DNA from: Aurantibacter aestuarii
GTDB taxonomy: Bacteria > Bacteroidota > Bacteroidia > Flavobacteriales > Flavobacteriaceae
Reading direction: 5' to 3'
Assembly: GCF_003008425.1 (NCBI RefSeq)
Contig: NZ_PXOQ01000009.1
Coordinates: 565,501 to 629,500 of the forward strand
DNA length: 64,000 nucleotides
The notes beneath the pieces are model-generated. The model was not told the DNA's origin. It made no database searches and was given only the letters and a program-made list of their open reading frames with translations. This document shows positions 9,470 to 18,580 of the stretch, one piece after another. Positions within the stretch are counted from its first letter, which is position 1, and every line of letters starts with the position of its first letter. The position numbers and the translations under genes were made by a program.

Positions 9470-11110
9470 ATGATTAAACACATAAGTGCTTTAATATTGA
9501 GCGCCACACTTTTAACTGCTTGCGGGCAGGCAAAAGTAGATGCTCAAAAGCAAGAAATAAAAGAGACTGTAACAACACAGCAGAAGCCAAATATTATTTA
9601 TATTATGGCAGACGATTTAACCACGCAGGCCATTAGTGCTTATGGTGGAATTTACAAAGACATTGCTCCTACTCCAAATATAGATCGTTTGGCTAAACAA
9701 GGTATGTTATTTAACGACGTGCTTTGTACAAATGCTATTTGCGGACCTTCTAGAGCTGCAATTCTTACTGGAAATTACAGTAATGAAAATGGCTACTATA
9801 AAAATGAAGGTGGCGGGAAATTTGATGAAACCAAATGGACCTTTCCACAAGAGTTTCAAAAAAATGGCTATCAGACTAGTTTATTTGGGAAATGGCATTT
9901 AGGAACCGAGCCTCAAGGTTTTGATGTATTTAAATATCATAATTCTGCAGGACAACAAGGTCACTACTGGGATCCCGTATTTAATGAAAATGGTAAAGAT
10001 GTTAAAGAAAAAGGATACTCTACCAATTTAAGTACAGATTTTGCTATGGACTGGCTACAAAACGGACGTAAGCAGAATGACCCATTTTTAATGGTGTTAC
10101 AATATAAGGCTCCACACAGACCTTGGGAACCAGATACAAAATATGAAAAGCTTTGGGATGATATCGAAATGCCTTATCCATCTACTTTTAATGATGATTA
10201 TAAAGGTCGTGAATTAACTGCTGGTGATACTGAAATGACTATGGATTATTTCTCGCGCAGAGATATGAAACTAGAAGAACCAGAAGGATTAAAAGGTGTT
10301 GATAGAATTAAATGGGCTTTCTACGGTGCTAAACCTGGAGAAATTGTTCAGCCTGATGGCATGACTGCTGAAGAAGGTAAAAAATGGCGTTACCAGAATT
10401 ATATTAAAGATTATTTAGCTTGTGTTAAGTCTGTAGACGATAATATTGGTCGAGTTCTTAAATATTTAGATGATAACGATTTAACAGATAATACTATAAT
10501 TGTATTAACGTCAGATCAAGGTTTCTACCTTGGAGATCATGGTTTTTTCGATAAGCGTTTTATCTATGAAGAATCTATCCGTATGCCATTTATAGTTCAA
10601 TATCCAAAAATGGTTAAGCCAGGTTCTGTAAATAATGATATTATTACTAATGTAGACTTTGCTCCTACTCTATTAGATGTTGCTGGTATTAAAACAGACC
10701 AGAAAATGCATGGTCAGAGTTTTAAATCTGTTTTAAAAGGTGAGACTCCTGCAGATTGGCAAACAGGAATGTATTACCATTATTATGAATTTCCTTATTG
10801 GCACCACGTACAACCACATTACGGGATTAGAACTCAGGACTTTACTTTAGCTCATTTTTACTATAATATTGATGTTTGGGAATTATATGATTTAAATAAA
10901 GACCCAGAGCAATTACATAATGTTTATGCAGACCCAGCTTATGCGCAAACGGTTGCAAGACTTAAAAATGAATTAAAGGCATTAATGGCTAAAAATGGTA
11001 ACGATAAATCGTTAGCAGATTTTAGAATGATTACCGATAAAGACTTTGGCTCTATTGTTGATCAAAAAGATGATGAAACATCGGTAAGAGATGTATTAAC
11101 ACAAGAATAA
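9470..11110 (+). CDS. S1 family sulfatase 1, lipoprotein
   Basis: A 546-residue formylglycine-dependent sulfatase that removes sulfate esters from a glycan. It has a lipoprotein signal peptide (TLLTAC, Cys about 18). The metal-binding start of the alkaline-phosphatase fold is PNIIYIMADDLTTQAI. The sulfatase signature ICGPSRAAILTG places the Cys to be oxidised to formylglycine at residue 91. Further family landmarks are GKWHLG, PHRPWEP and the metal-ligand region TSDQGFYLGDHG. The C-terminal domain carries YHYYEFP and the usual WELYDLNKDPEQLHN segment. Length and order are typical of S1 enzymes. The subfamily cannot be assigned safely by eye. It starts one base after the GH3 stop and ends three bases before the next sulfatase. 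Confidence 0.95.
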   Translation: MIKHISALILSATLLTACGQAKVDAQKQEIKETVTTQQKPNIIYIMADDLTTQAISAYGGIYKDIAPTPNIDRLAKQGMLFNDVLCTNAICGPSRAAILTGNYSNENGYYKNEGGGKFDETKWTFPQEFQKNGYQTSLFGKWHLGTEPQGFDVFKYHNSAGQQGHYWDPVFNENGKDVKEKGYSTNLSTDFAMDWLQNGRKQNDPFLMVLQYKAPHRPWEPDTKYEKLWDDIEMPYPSTFNDDYKGRELTAGDTEMTMDYFSRRDMKLEEPEGLKGVDRIKWAFYGAKPGEIVQPDGMTAEEGKKWRYQNYIKDYLACVKSVDDNIGRVLKYLDDNDLTDNTIIVLTSDQGFYLGDHGFFDKRFIYEESIRMPFIVQYPKMVKPGSVNNDIITNVDFAPTLLDVAGIKTDQKMHGQSFKSVLKGETPADWQTGMYYHYYEFPYWHHVQPHYGIRTQDFTLAHFYYNIDVWELYDLNKDPEQLHNVYADPAYAQTVARLKNELKALMAKNGNDKSLADFRMITDKDFGSIVDQKDDETSVRDVLTQE

Positions 11111-11113
11111 ACT

Positions 11114-12697
11114 ATGAAAAGAATAAATCAAATAGTAGCACTCTTAGCATTAAGTATTTTTATAAGCTGTAACGCCCAAAAAACCTCAAATGCAAGTGAA
11201 GAAGTTAAAATGACTTCAACAACATCTCAAAAGAATATTTTATTTATTGCAATTGACGATTTAAAGCCATTATTATCAAATTATGGAGAAACCCAAATGG
11301 TGACACCTAATTTTGATCGTTTAGCAAAAATGGGAATGACGTTTACAAATGCACATGTACAATATGCAGTTTGTGGTCCATCTAGAGCAAGTGTAATGAC
11401 AGGAACTAATCCCGATAAAACCAAAGTTTGGGACTTACATACGGACTTTAGAGAATCTGCTCCAGACCTAGTATCTATGCCAGAATATTTAATTTCTCAG
11501 GGATATGAGACTACTGCTGTTGGTAAAATTTACCATAAAGGCTCTTCTGCTCCTGGACATGATGGAAAAAGCTGGAGTATCCCACATAAATTACCTGACA
11601 ATTATGATCCTAAATACGGAGAACCTGCTTTTTCATATTATCAAAACCCGCAAACTAAAGCTAAATTTGATGAATTATTAGAAGAAGCTAAGAAAAAAGG
11701 TATTGATAAAAACGGAAAACTTAGAGCTTATGCTTTTAAAAGATTAAAGCCAAGTACTGAAAATACAGATGTGAGCGATGAAGCTTACCAAGATGGTTTA
11801 TATACACAAACCGCTTTGAAAAAATTAGCTCAATTACAAAAAGGTTCTAAACCTTGGTTTTTAGGTGTTGGTTACCAAAAACCTCATTTACCGTTTGTTG
11901 CTCCAAAGAAATACTGGGATTTATACGACCGAGATAAAATCGATTTAGCTAAATTTCAACAATTAGGAGACGGTACTCCTGAATTTGCATACCATTCGTT
12001 TGGTGAGTTAAGAGCTTTTAGTGATATCGATAATAAATTAAACATTGGAGATAAGTTACCAGAAGCGAAACAAAGAGAATTAATTCATGGTTATATGGCT
12101 TGTGTATCTTACATAGATGCACAATTAGGTAAATTATTAGATCAGCTGGAAAAAACGAATAGTTTAGAAAATACTGTAATTGTATTATGGGGAGATCATG
12201 GATTCCATTTAGGAGATCATACAGAATGGTGTAAACATTCAAATTTTGAACAAGCTACACGTATTCCATTCATGTTTGCTGGACCTGGTGTTGAAAAGAA
12301 TCAGAAAAGTAGTCACCCAGTTAATCTGGTAGACCTGTTCCCTACTGTTTTTGAATTAGCAGGTGTAAAACAAAGTACACAAACCGATGGAAAATCTTTA
12401 GTTGCGTTATTAGATAATGATAAAAACACAACTGTAAATATGGATTATGCTTATCACCAATACGCACGTGGTAAACGTATGGGGTATTCTGTAAGAACGG
12501 AAAACTACCGCTATACAGAATGGCATGATAATGAATACAGAAGCACACAAGCTTATAACAGTTCTAATATTGTTGGTACAGAACTTTACGATTATGTTAA
12601 TGATCCTTTAGAAACCAAAAATTTTAACAAGGACCCTAAATATACAAAGGTTTTAAATGAGTTAAAAGCCAAATTAAAATCGCATTTAACCCAATAA
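11114..12697 (+). CDS. S1 family sulfatase 2, iduronate-2-sulfatase-like, lipoprotein
   Basis: A 527-residue sulfatase with a lipoprotein signal peptide (LSIFISCNAQ). The active-site motif is VCGPSRASVMTG, with the formylglycine Cys at residue 87. The stretch GTNPDKTKVWDL right after it and the PHLPFVAPKKYWDLYD segment are characteristic of the iduronate-2-sulfatase-like branch, usually classed as S1_7. Metal-binding WGDHGFHLGDH is intact. Members act on 2-O-sulfated uronates and on several sulfated algal sugars, so the substrate remains open. It is the last gene before a strong intrinsic terminator and closes the first operon of the PUL. Confidence 0.94.
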   Translation: MKRINQIVALLALSIFISCNAQKTSNASEEVKMTSTTSQKNILFIAIDDLKPLLSNYGETQMVTPNFDRLAKMGMTFTNAHVQYAVCGPSRASVMTGTNPDKTKVWDLHTDFRESAPDLVSMPEYLISQGYETTAVGKIYHKGSSAPGHDGKSWSIPHKLPDNYDPKYGEPAFSYYQNPQTKAKFDELLEEAKKKGIDKNGKLRAYAFKRLKPSTENTDVSDEAYQDGLYTQTALKKLAQLQKGSKPWFLGVGYQKPHLPFVAPKKYWDLYDRDKIDLAKFQQLGDGTPEFAYHSFGELRAFSDIDNKLNIGDKLPEAKQRELIHGYMACVSYIDAQLGKLLDQLEKTNSLENTVIVLWGDHGFHLGDHTEWCKHSNFEQATRIPFMFAGPGVEKNQKSSHPVNLVDLFPTVFELAGVKQSTQTDGKSLVALLDNDKNTTVNMDYAYHQYARGKRMGYSVRTENYRYTEWHDNEYRSTQAYNSSNIVGTELYDYVNDPLETKNFNKDPKYTKVLNELKAKLKSHLTQ

Positions 12698-12704
12698 AAT
12701 AATT

Positions 12705-12739
12705 AAAAGCGATAATAATAATTATCGCTTTTCTTTTTT
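12705..12739 (+). terminator. Intrinsic terminator inside the PUL
   Basis: A perfect 12-bp stem, AAAAGCGATAAT paired with ATTATCGCTTTT, encloses a 4-nt loop and is followed by CTTTTTT. It lies eight bases after the stop of sulfatase 2 and separates the susCD-GH3-sulfatase operon from the sulfatase-GH10 operon. Confidence 0.9.
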
Positions 12740-12745
12740 ATAAAC

Positions 12746-12757
12746 TTAAACGTTTAA
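12746..12757. promoter_or_regulatory. Palindrome TTAAACGTTTAA before the second PUL operon
   Basis: A perfect 12-bp palindrome lies seven bases after the terminator and 44 bases before sulfatase 3. A related ACGTTTAA half occurs at 15362-15370, just before sulfatase 4. It is a candidate operator for a second PUL promoter. No match to TAnnTTTG was seen in this gap. Confidence 0.35.
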
Positions 12758-12801
12758 CTCAATTAAGAGTCTAAATAAAAAATATTTTACACACTATAAT
12801 T

Positions 12802-14241
12802 ATGAAAAAAGTATTTGTTTTTACCTTGTTTTTGCTTGCTATAAATTTATATGCACAAACCAAACCGAATATTTTAATTATTCATACCGATGATTTAGGG
12901 TATCATGATTTAAGTATTAAAGGTTCTCAGTTGTATAACACCAATAATATCGATCAGCTTGCTAAGGAGTCTGTAGATTTTACAAATGCTTACAGTAGTT
13001 ATCCTCGCTGTACACCATCACGTTACGGTATGATGACTGGTACTTACCCTGTAAATGAAAACAAAGGTTGGCTCGGTGGCATTCCGGAAGAGAAGAACTT
13101 TATCAAACAATTTAACATTGCAGGTTACAACACGTCGTATGTTGGTAAATGGCATTTAGGTGAAGGTGATAGTGCTCCTAAAAAATTCGGATTTAAGCAT
13201 TCATATGCTGCAGGAAGATCTGGAGGTATTGGTTCAAGATTTTTCCCATTTAACACTCAAGCTAACGGCAAACCCGCTAAAGAACCTGTTGAAGATTTAG
13301 AACAAGACGGAAAAGAAGGTGATTATGCATCGGATTTACTTACCAACGCAACTATGGATTTCATTAAAAATAATCCAAAAAACGAACCTTTTTTAGCCAT
13401 TTTAGCCTATTATGCTGTACATACTCCAATTGAAGCGAAACCAGAAGATGAAGCGAGAAATAAAGAGCAGCTAAAAAAGATTGACTTTGGTAATACACCT
13501 GAATACATTAAAGAAGGTGAAGGTCGCCGCAAAATGCGTCAAGATGATGCTGCTTACGCAGGAATGGTAGAAAATGTCGATGAAAACGTTGGTCGCCTTT
13601 TAGACTTACTAAAATCAATGAATATAGATGATAATACCATTATTGTATTTTCTTCAGATCATGGAGGATTATCTAACGATGGTCATAAGGGAGAAAGACA
13701 TTTAGCAACTACAAATCTACCGCTAAAAGCAGGTAAAGGACATTTATATGAAGGAGGAATAAGGGTTCCTTTATTTATTAAATGGAATAAACACCTAAAA
13801 CCGCATGTAGATAATTCTTCTATTGTACTAGGTATGGACATCTTCCCTACACTTTTAGATTTAACTACCGGTCAAAATGTAACCGGTGTAGATGGTAAAA
13901 GTTATGCTCAAGTTTTAAAGGGTAAAGAAACTTGGGGAGACAGAACCGTATTTTGGATTTCTAAAAAGGCAAGACCACATAGTACAGGAGATAGTAAAGC
14001 TGCTGTGGTACGTTCTGGTGATTATAAATTAATCCAATTTTTAGAAACTAAAGCAATAGAACTTTACAACTTAAAAGAAGATGTTGGTGAAGAAAATAAT
14101 CTTGCGGAAAAAGAACCTGCTAAAACAGCGCAACTGTTACAGTTATTAAAAGACTGGAAAAAGGAATATTTAGTTCCAGAAAAAACTAAAATATTTAAGC
14201 CAAAGGATAAAGGGAAAACTAATAAAAAATCAAAAAAATAA
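12802..14241 (+). CDS. S1 family sulfatase 3, periplasmic
   Basis: A 479-residue sulfatase with a cleavable signal peptide (ending NLYAQ) and no lipobox Cys, so it is probably periplasmic or exported. Landmarks are PNILIIHTDDLGYHDL (metal site), RCTPSRYGMMTGTYPV with the formylglycine Cys at residue 70, GKWHLGEG, AYYAVHTPIEAK, SSDHGGLSNDG and KAGKGHLYEGGIRVP. These fit the arylsulfatase/GalNAc-6-sulfatase-like branch of S1. The last 25 residues are Lys-rich and low complexity. It is clearly paralogous to the sulfatase at 15379, sharing nearly all of these motifs word for word. It is the first gene of the second PUL operon, four bases before a GH10 gene. Confidence 0.95.
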   Translation: MKKVFVFTLFLLAINLYAQTKPNILIIHTDDLGYHDLSIKGSQLYNTNNIDQLAKESVDFTNAYSSYPRCTPSRYGMMTGTYPVNENKGWLGGIPEEKNFIKQFNIAGYNTSYVGKWHLGEGDSAPKKFGFKHSYAAGRSGGIGSRFFPFNTQANGKPAKEPVEDLEQDGKEGDYASDLLTNATMDFIKNNPKNEPFLAILAYYAVHTPIEAKPEDEARNKEQLKKIDFGNTPEYIKEGEGRRKMRQDDAAYAGMVENVDENVGRLLDLLKSMNIDDNTIIVFSSDHGGLSNDGHKGERHLATTNLPLKAGKGHLYEGGIRVPLFIKWNKHLKPHVDNSSIVLGMDIFPTLLDLTTGQNVTGVDGKSYAQVLKGKETWGDRTVFWISKKARPHSTGDSKAAVVRSGDYKLIQFLETKAIELYNLKEDVGEENNLAEKEPAKTAQLLQLLKDWKKEYLVPEKTKIFKPKDKGKTNKKSKK

Positions 14242-14245
14242 TTCT

Positions 14246-15352
14246 ATGCGTTTAAAATCTCTTTTTTTTATTGGACTTATAGCATGTACGTCTTGTACAT
14301 CCAAGAAGGAAGTTTACAACACTACTGTTGCTAAAGAAAAAAGAGATTTTAAACCTTATATCACTAATGGTGTTCTAGTTGGAGCTACTTTAAATCATCA
14401 TGAGCTAAATACCGATAAAGAAGCTAAATTTCTACAAAATTTCAAATACTTAACACCTGCAAATGCGGCTAAACAAAGCCGAATTCATCCAAAACCAAAT
14501 AGCTGGAACTGGGATGAAATAGATGATTTTATAAATTTTGCAAATACAAACAATCTAGTTTTAAGATTACACGGACCTATAAGTCCACAAGCTTCAAAAT
14601 GGGCTAAAACAGATAAAAGAACAGCTCAAGAACTAGAAAAAAATCTTATAGAATTTACAACTGCATTCGCTAAACGATTTAATAACGAGCCTAGTGTAGT
14701 CTGGATGGATGTCGTAAATGAAACCATTTTAGCAAATGGCGAATGGTTTGGTCCTAAACCCGGAACCGACCAATGGGAAAACCCATGGTTAAAAATGGGT
14801 TTAGACAAAAATGGTTATCCGCTTTATATTTTAAAAGCTTTTGAAGTTGCTACACAACACGCCACAAATATTAAACTGGTTTATAATCAGAATTCAGGAT
14901 TAGACGATGTGCTGTGGGACAAATTAAAGGAAACTGTTCTTTACCTAAGATCTAAAGGCTACCGTGTAGATGGTATTGGTTGGCAAGCTCATTTACTTTT
15001 AGGAGCAAAACGAGAAGATTTTGTTGAAAACACAGAGCAAACCATGCAAAAATTAGCCCATTTAATAGATTGGGCTCACAACAACGACTTGGCTTTTCAT
15101 GTAACAGAATTAGATTATCTGGTAAAAGATAACTTAAAAGACCAAACAGAAGCAGAACTTCAAATACAAAAACGGGTGTATAAAGCTATCACTGATGTTT
15201 TAATTGAAAAAAGTAAAAACGGTGAAGTAACCTTAAATCTTTGGGATGTTGGCGAACGTTATAAAAAAGGAACTGGTATGTTTCATTCTATTTACGATGC
15301 TAAAATGAACCCTACACCTGCTTACGAAGTCATCAAGTCACTATTACATTAA
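14246..15352 (+). CDS. GH10 family endo-xylanase-like enzyme with unusual subsite motifs, lipoprotein
   Basis: A 368-residue lipoprotein (signal IACTSC) consisting of one GH10 (beta/alpha)8 domain. The acid/base Glu159 is in WMDVVNETI and the nucleophile Glu288 is in HVTELDYL. GIGWQAHLLL keeps the Gln and His expected near the nucleophile. GH10 enzymes are retaining endo-beta-1,4-xylanases. Two otherwise well-kept motifs are altered. The usual P-E-N-x-M-K is TPANAAK, with Ala in place of the -2 subsite Glu, and the usual G-H-T-L-V-W-H-x-Q is LHGPISPQ. The chemistry should be intact, but glycone binding is probably changed, for example for a substituted or sulfated chain. It lies between two paralogous sulfatase genes. 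Confidence 0.92.
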   Translation: MRLKSLFFIGLIACTSCTSKKEVYNTTVAKEKRDFKPYITNGVLVGATLNHHELNTDKEAKFLQNFKYLTPANAAKQSRIHPKPNSWNWDEIDDFINFANTNNLVLRLHGPISPQASKWAKTDKRTAQELEKNLIEFTTAFAKRFNNEPSVVWMDVVNETILANGEWFGPKPGTDQWENPWLKMGLDKNGYPLYILKAFEVATQHATNIKLVYNQNSGLDDVLWDKLKETVLYLRSKGYRVDGIGWQAHLLLGAKREDFVENTEQTMQKLAHLIDWAHNNDLAFHVTELDYLVKDNLKDQTEAELQIQKRVYKAITDVLIEKSKNGEVTLNLWDVGERYKKGTGMFHSIYDAKMNPTPAYEVIKSLLH

Positions 15353-15378
15353 TTTTTTCAGAACGTTTAAATGTTATT

Positions 15379-16806
15379 ATGAAATTAAATAGTCTACTAC
15401 CTCTTTTCGCATTAAGTATATTCCTTGGTTCTTGTAATCAACAAAAATCTGCACTTTCTTCATCTCAAAATAATGATGAAACAAAAAAACCAAACATTTT
15501 AATTATTCATGTGGACGATTTAGGTTATCATGATTTAAGTATGAATGGTTCTAAAATTTATCAAACCCCTAATATTGATAATCTTGCAAAAGAATCTGTT
15601 GTATTTCAAAATGCTTATGCCAATTATCCGCGCTGTGTCCCGTCACGTTACGCTATGATGACAGGAAATTATCCAGTACAAAATGGCGATGTTCCAGATG
15701 ATGGTTTTGAAATGAACAACGTTACAGATAATAAAAACTTTGTAAAAAACATTAAAGCTTCAGGCTACCAAACCGCTTACTTTGGAAAATGGCATTTAGG
15801 AAACGAGCAAAGTCTAAAAGATTTTGGGTATGATTTTAGTTTCGCCGCAGGACATGCAGGTTCTCCAATAAGTTTTTTATATCCTTTTAATGAAAAGAAA
15901 GGCAATGGAGAAAATAAAAAAGAAGACGTTCCAGATGTCGATAATGTGAGTAAGGAAGGTGATTATTTAATGGATGTCATGACCGATAATGTGGCTAAAT
16001 ACATTAAAAACACAGATAAAAACAAACCTTTTATGGCTATGTTTTCATTTTATGCCGTACACCAACCGTTAGAAGCCAAAGACGAAGATATAGCCCGTAA
16101 TAAATCTGAAATTAAAAATTTTGATTTTGGGAATCAGCCTGAATATATTGAAGAAGGTACAGGTAGAACCAAAATGCGTCAAGATAATGCTACTTATGCT
16201 GCAATGGTGGAAACTATGGACGAAAATGTAGGGAAACTGATGCAGCTATTAAAGGATTTAGAGATTGAAGACAACACCATTGTTATATTTTCTTCCGATC
16301 ATGGCGGATTATCTAATGACGGAACTAATCAGCGTCATCTAGCCACCTCAAATTATCCACTACGTGCTGGAAAAGGCTGGTTATACGATGGTGGTATAAA
16401 AGTACCCTTACTAGTTAAATGGAATAAACATTTTGCTCCAAGAGAAGAGAAAAAATCATTAGTCATGCTTATGGATGTGTTCCCTACTCTACTTGACATT
16501 ACTGCTAATAAAAATTTAGATACTAATGGTAAAAGTTTCTTACCTGTATTAAATAATAAAGAAAACTGGAACGACCGTACTGTTTATTGGCATTCAAGCA
16601 AAGCAAGACCAACAAATACAGGAGACACCAAATCTTCTGCCATTCGGGAAGGCGATTTTAAACTTATTCATTGGTATAAAGAAAATCGTGTGGAACTTTA
16701 TAACATAACTGAAGATCCTTCAGAAACTAATAATTTAGCCACACAATTACCAGAAAAAACCGCAACACTATTAAAATCTTTAAACGCTTGGAAAGCTAAA
16801 TTTTAA
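15379..16806 (+). CDS. S1 family sulfatase 4, lipoprotein paralogue of sulfatase 3
   Basis: A 475-residue sulfatase with a lipoprotein signal peptide (IFLGSC). Key motifs are PNILIIHVDDLGYHDL, RCVPSRYAMMTGNYPV with the formylglycine Cys at residue 86, GKWHLGNEQ, FYAVHQPLEAK, SSDHGGLSNDG and RAGKGWLYDGGIKVP. The motif order and wording match sulfatase 3 closely, so the two come from a duplication. The signal peptides differ: this one is lipid-anchored and the other is cleaved, so the pair may act at different places on the same glycan or on different positions. It sits 26 bp after the first GH10 and 18 bp before the second, within one operon. Confidence 0.95.
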   Translation: MKLNSLLPLFALSIFLGSCNQQKSALSSSQNNDETKKPNILIIHVDDLGYHDLSMNGSKIYQTPNIDNLAKESVVFQNAYANYPRCVPSRYAMMTGNYPVQNGDVPDDGFEMNNVTDNKNFVKNIKASGYQTAYFGKWHLGNEQSLKDFGYDFSFAAGHAGSPISFLYPFNEKKGNGENKKEDVPDVDNVSKEGDYLMDVMTDNVAKYIKNTDKNKPFMAMFSFYAVHQPLEAKDEDIARNKSEIKNFDFGNQPEYIEEGTGRTKMRQDNATYAAMVETMDENVGKLMQLLKDLEIEDNTIVIFSSDHGGLSNDGTNQRHLATSNYPLRAGKGWLYDGGIKVPLLVKWNKHFAPREEKKSLVMLMDVFPTLLDITANKNLDTNGKSFLPVLNNKENWNDRTVYWHSSKARPTNTGDTKSSAIREGDFKLIHWYKENRVELYNITEDPSETNNLATQLPEKTATLLKSLNAWKAKF

Positions 16807-16824
16807 AAGCACCTTATTAAAAAA

Positions 16825-18573
16825 ATGAAATACCTTATTTACCTTATATTATTTAGTTACAGTTATAGTCAAGCTCAAAATAGGCCTGTTGGAGAAAATA
16901 TAATCAATACCAATAAAATTGGTTATTTAAGTCTAAAAAAAGAAGATGGCGAAGTTTCAAAAATAGAGTTAGAAAATAATGAGTTTCAATTTTTATTTGA
17001 AACTAAACAAGAACCAAAATTCATTTATAACTTATCAGCAAACATTCCTTTGCTAAAATCTAATTACAGAAAAGGCACTGTGTTTTTACTCTCTTATAAG
17101 GCGAAAACGGAAACTGCAAGTTTAGAAACAGGAGAAGCAAAAATGCTGTGGATACTAAAACAAACAGAAGATTATAAAGGAAATATAGAATCCACACAAA
17201 GTATCTCATCAGAGTGGCAAACCTATTATATTCCTTTTGAAGCCAACCAATATATTAAAAAAGATGATTTAGCCTTAGTGATGCAATTTGGTTTTAGAGA
17301 ACAATCGTTCTTAATAAAAGACATTGCTTTCGAGGTTTTTCCAGAGAGCACAAACACTTCAGACTTACCAAAAACAAAAATAACCTATCAAGGTATGGAA
17401 CCTGATGCCTTATGGCGCCAGGAAGCCAAAAAGCGTATCGAAACCATTAGAAAAGGAAATTTTATTATTCAACTTACTGAAAATGGGAAACCCGTAGCAA
17501 ATAAAGAGATTAATATAAAACTTAATAAACATTTATTTCCTTTTGGTGCTGCCGTTAACGCAGATGATGTTGTGGAAGATAATTTTAAGTATAAAAACTT
17601 TAAAAAAGCCTTTAGTCTTGCTGTATTTGAAAATGATTTAAAAATAAAATCTTGGAGTCGTGAAAAAAATAGGCAACGTACTTTGGAGGCAATGGATATT
17701 CTAAAAAAGGACAACATTCAAACCAAAGGTCATGTTCTTATTTGGCCAGGTTTTAGATATTTAACAGCAGAAGTTAAAGCCAATCAAGATAATCCGGAAA
17801 AAGTCAAAGAACTTGTAAAATCGCATGTTTCAGGTATTTTAGATGCTACTAAAGGAAAAGTCTCTCATTGGGATGTCGTGAATGAATGTTATACCAATAA
17901 AGACCTTCAAAATATAACTGGCTCGGAAGATATTTTATATGAAGGGTTTAGAATGGCTAAAGAAATGCAGCCAAACACCTATAGATTTATTAACGAATAT
18001 GGAATAATAAGTAAAGGCGGTCTAGATACCAAAAAACAACAATGGTATTATGATTTTATAAAGCGTATAGATGAAAACACTGGAGGATTGGTTCAAGGGA
18101 TTGGTATACAGAGCCATATAGGTAGCGATTTAACCTCTCCAGAGCGTGTGCTAGAAATTTTAGCTTTCTACGCCACCTTGGGTAAACAAATTAGTATTTC
18201 TGAGTTTACAATGGACATACAAGACCCAGAAATTCGTGAGCAATATACTCGAGATTTTTTAATTGCAGCCTTTAGTCACCCGAGTGTGGTTGAATTCCTA
18301 TTTTGGGGTTATACTGAAAATGAAAAAAAGAAAGTCGATATTTTTAAACCTAATGGAGAGCTAGGTGTTATGGGCAAAGCCTATTTCGATTTGGTTCATG
18401 GCGAATGGAAAACCAATTTAAACGGTCAAACAGATGCTGAAGGTTTTGCTAAAGGTGCAGGTTTTTATGGCGATTATGAATATTCTTTCGTGCATAATGG
18501 TGAGCTTGTAAAAGGTCAATTCAATTTAAAACCAAGACAACGAGGCATTATAAAAATCGAATTAAAAAAATAA
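16825..18573 (+). CDS. GH10 family endo-xylanase with N-terminal CBM-like domain
   Basis: A 582-residue protein with a short signal peptide (ending YSQAQ). An N-terminal beta-sandwich (about 20-185) resembles CBM4/9/22 modules. A linker and beta-strand pair at RKGNFIIQLTENGKPV leads into a GH10 domain (about 220-530). The acid/base Glu354 is in WDVVNECY and the nucleophile Glu460 in ISEFTMDI. The glycone-binding motifs are conventional here: FENDLK and KGHVLIW, unlike the other GH10 in this locus. A C-terminal beta segment of about 50 residues ends the protein. This CBM-GH10 layout occurs in bacterial and plant xylanases. The two GH10s are divergent and probably divide the backbone by substitution pattern. 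The gene ends seven bases before sulfatase 5. Confidence 0.92.
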   Translation: MKYLIYLILFSYSYSQAQNRPVGENIINTNKIGYLSLKKEDGEVSKIELENNEFQFLFETKQEPKFIYNLSANIPLLKSNYRKGTVFLLSYKAKTETASLETGEAKMLWILKQTEDYKGNIESTQSISSEWQTYYIPFEANQYIKKDDLALVMQFGFREQSFLIKDIAFEVFPESTNTSDLPKTKITYQGMEPDALWRQEAKKRIETIRKGNFIIQLTENGKPVANKEINIKLNKHLFPFGAAVNADDVVEDNFKYKNFKKAFSLAVFENDLKIKSWSREKNRQRTLEAMDILKKDNIQTKGHVLIWPGFRYLTAEVKANQDNPEKVKELVKSHVSGILDATKGKVSHWDVVNECYTNKDLQNITGSEDILYEGFRMAKEMQPNTYRFINEYGIISKGGLDTKKQQWYYDFIKRIDENTGGLVQGIGIQSHIGSDLTSPERVLEILAFYATLGKQISISEFTMDIQDPEIREQYTRDFLIAAFSHPSVVEFLFWGYTENEKKKVDIFKPNGELGVMGKAYFDLVHGEWKTNLNGQTDAEGFAKGAGFYGDYEYSFVHNGELVKGQFNLKPRQRGIIKIELKK

Positions 18574-18580
18574 GTTTACA

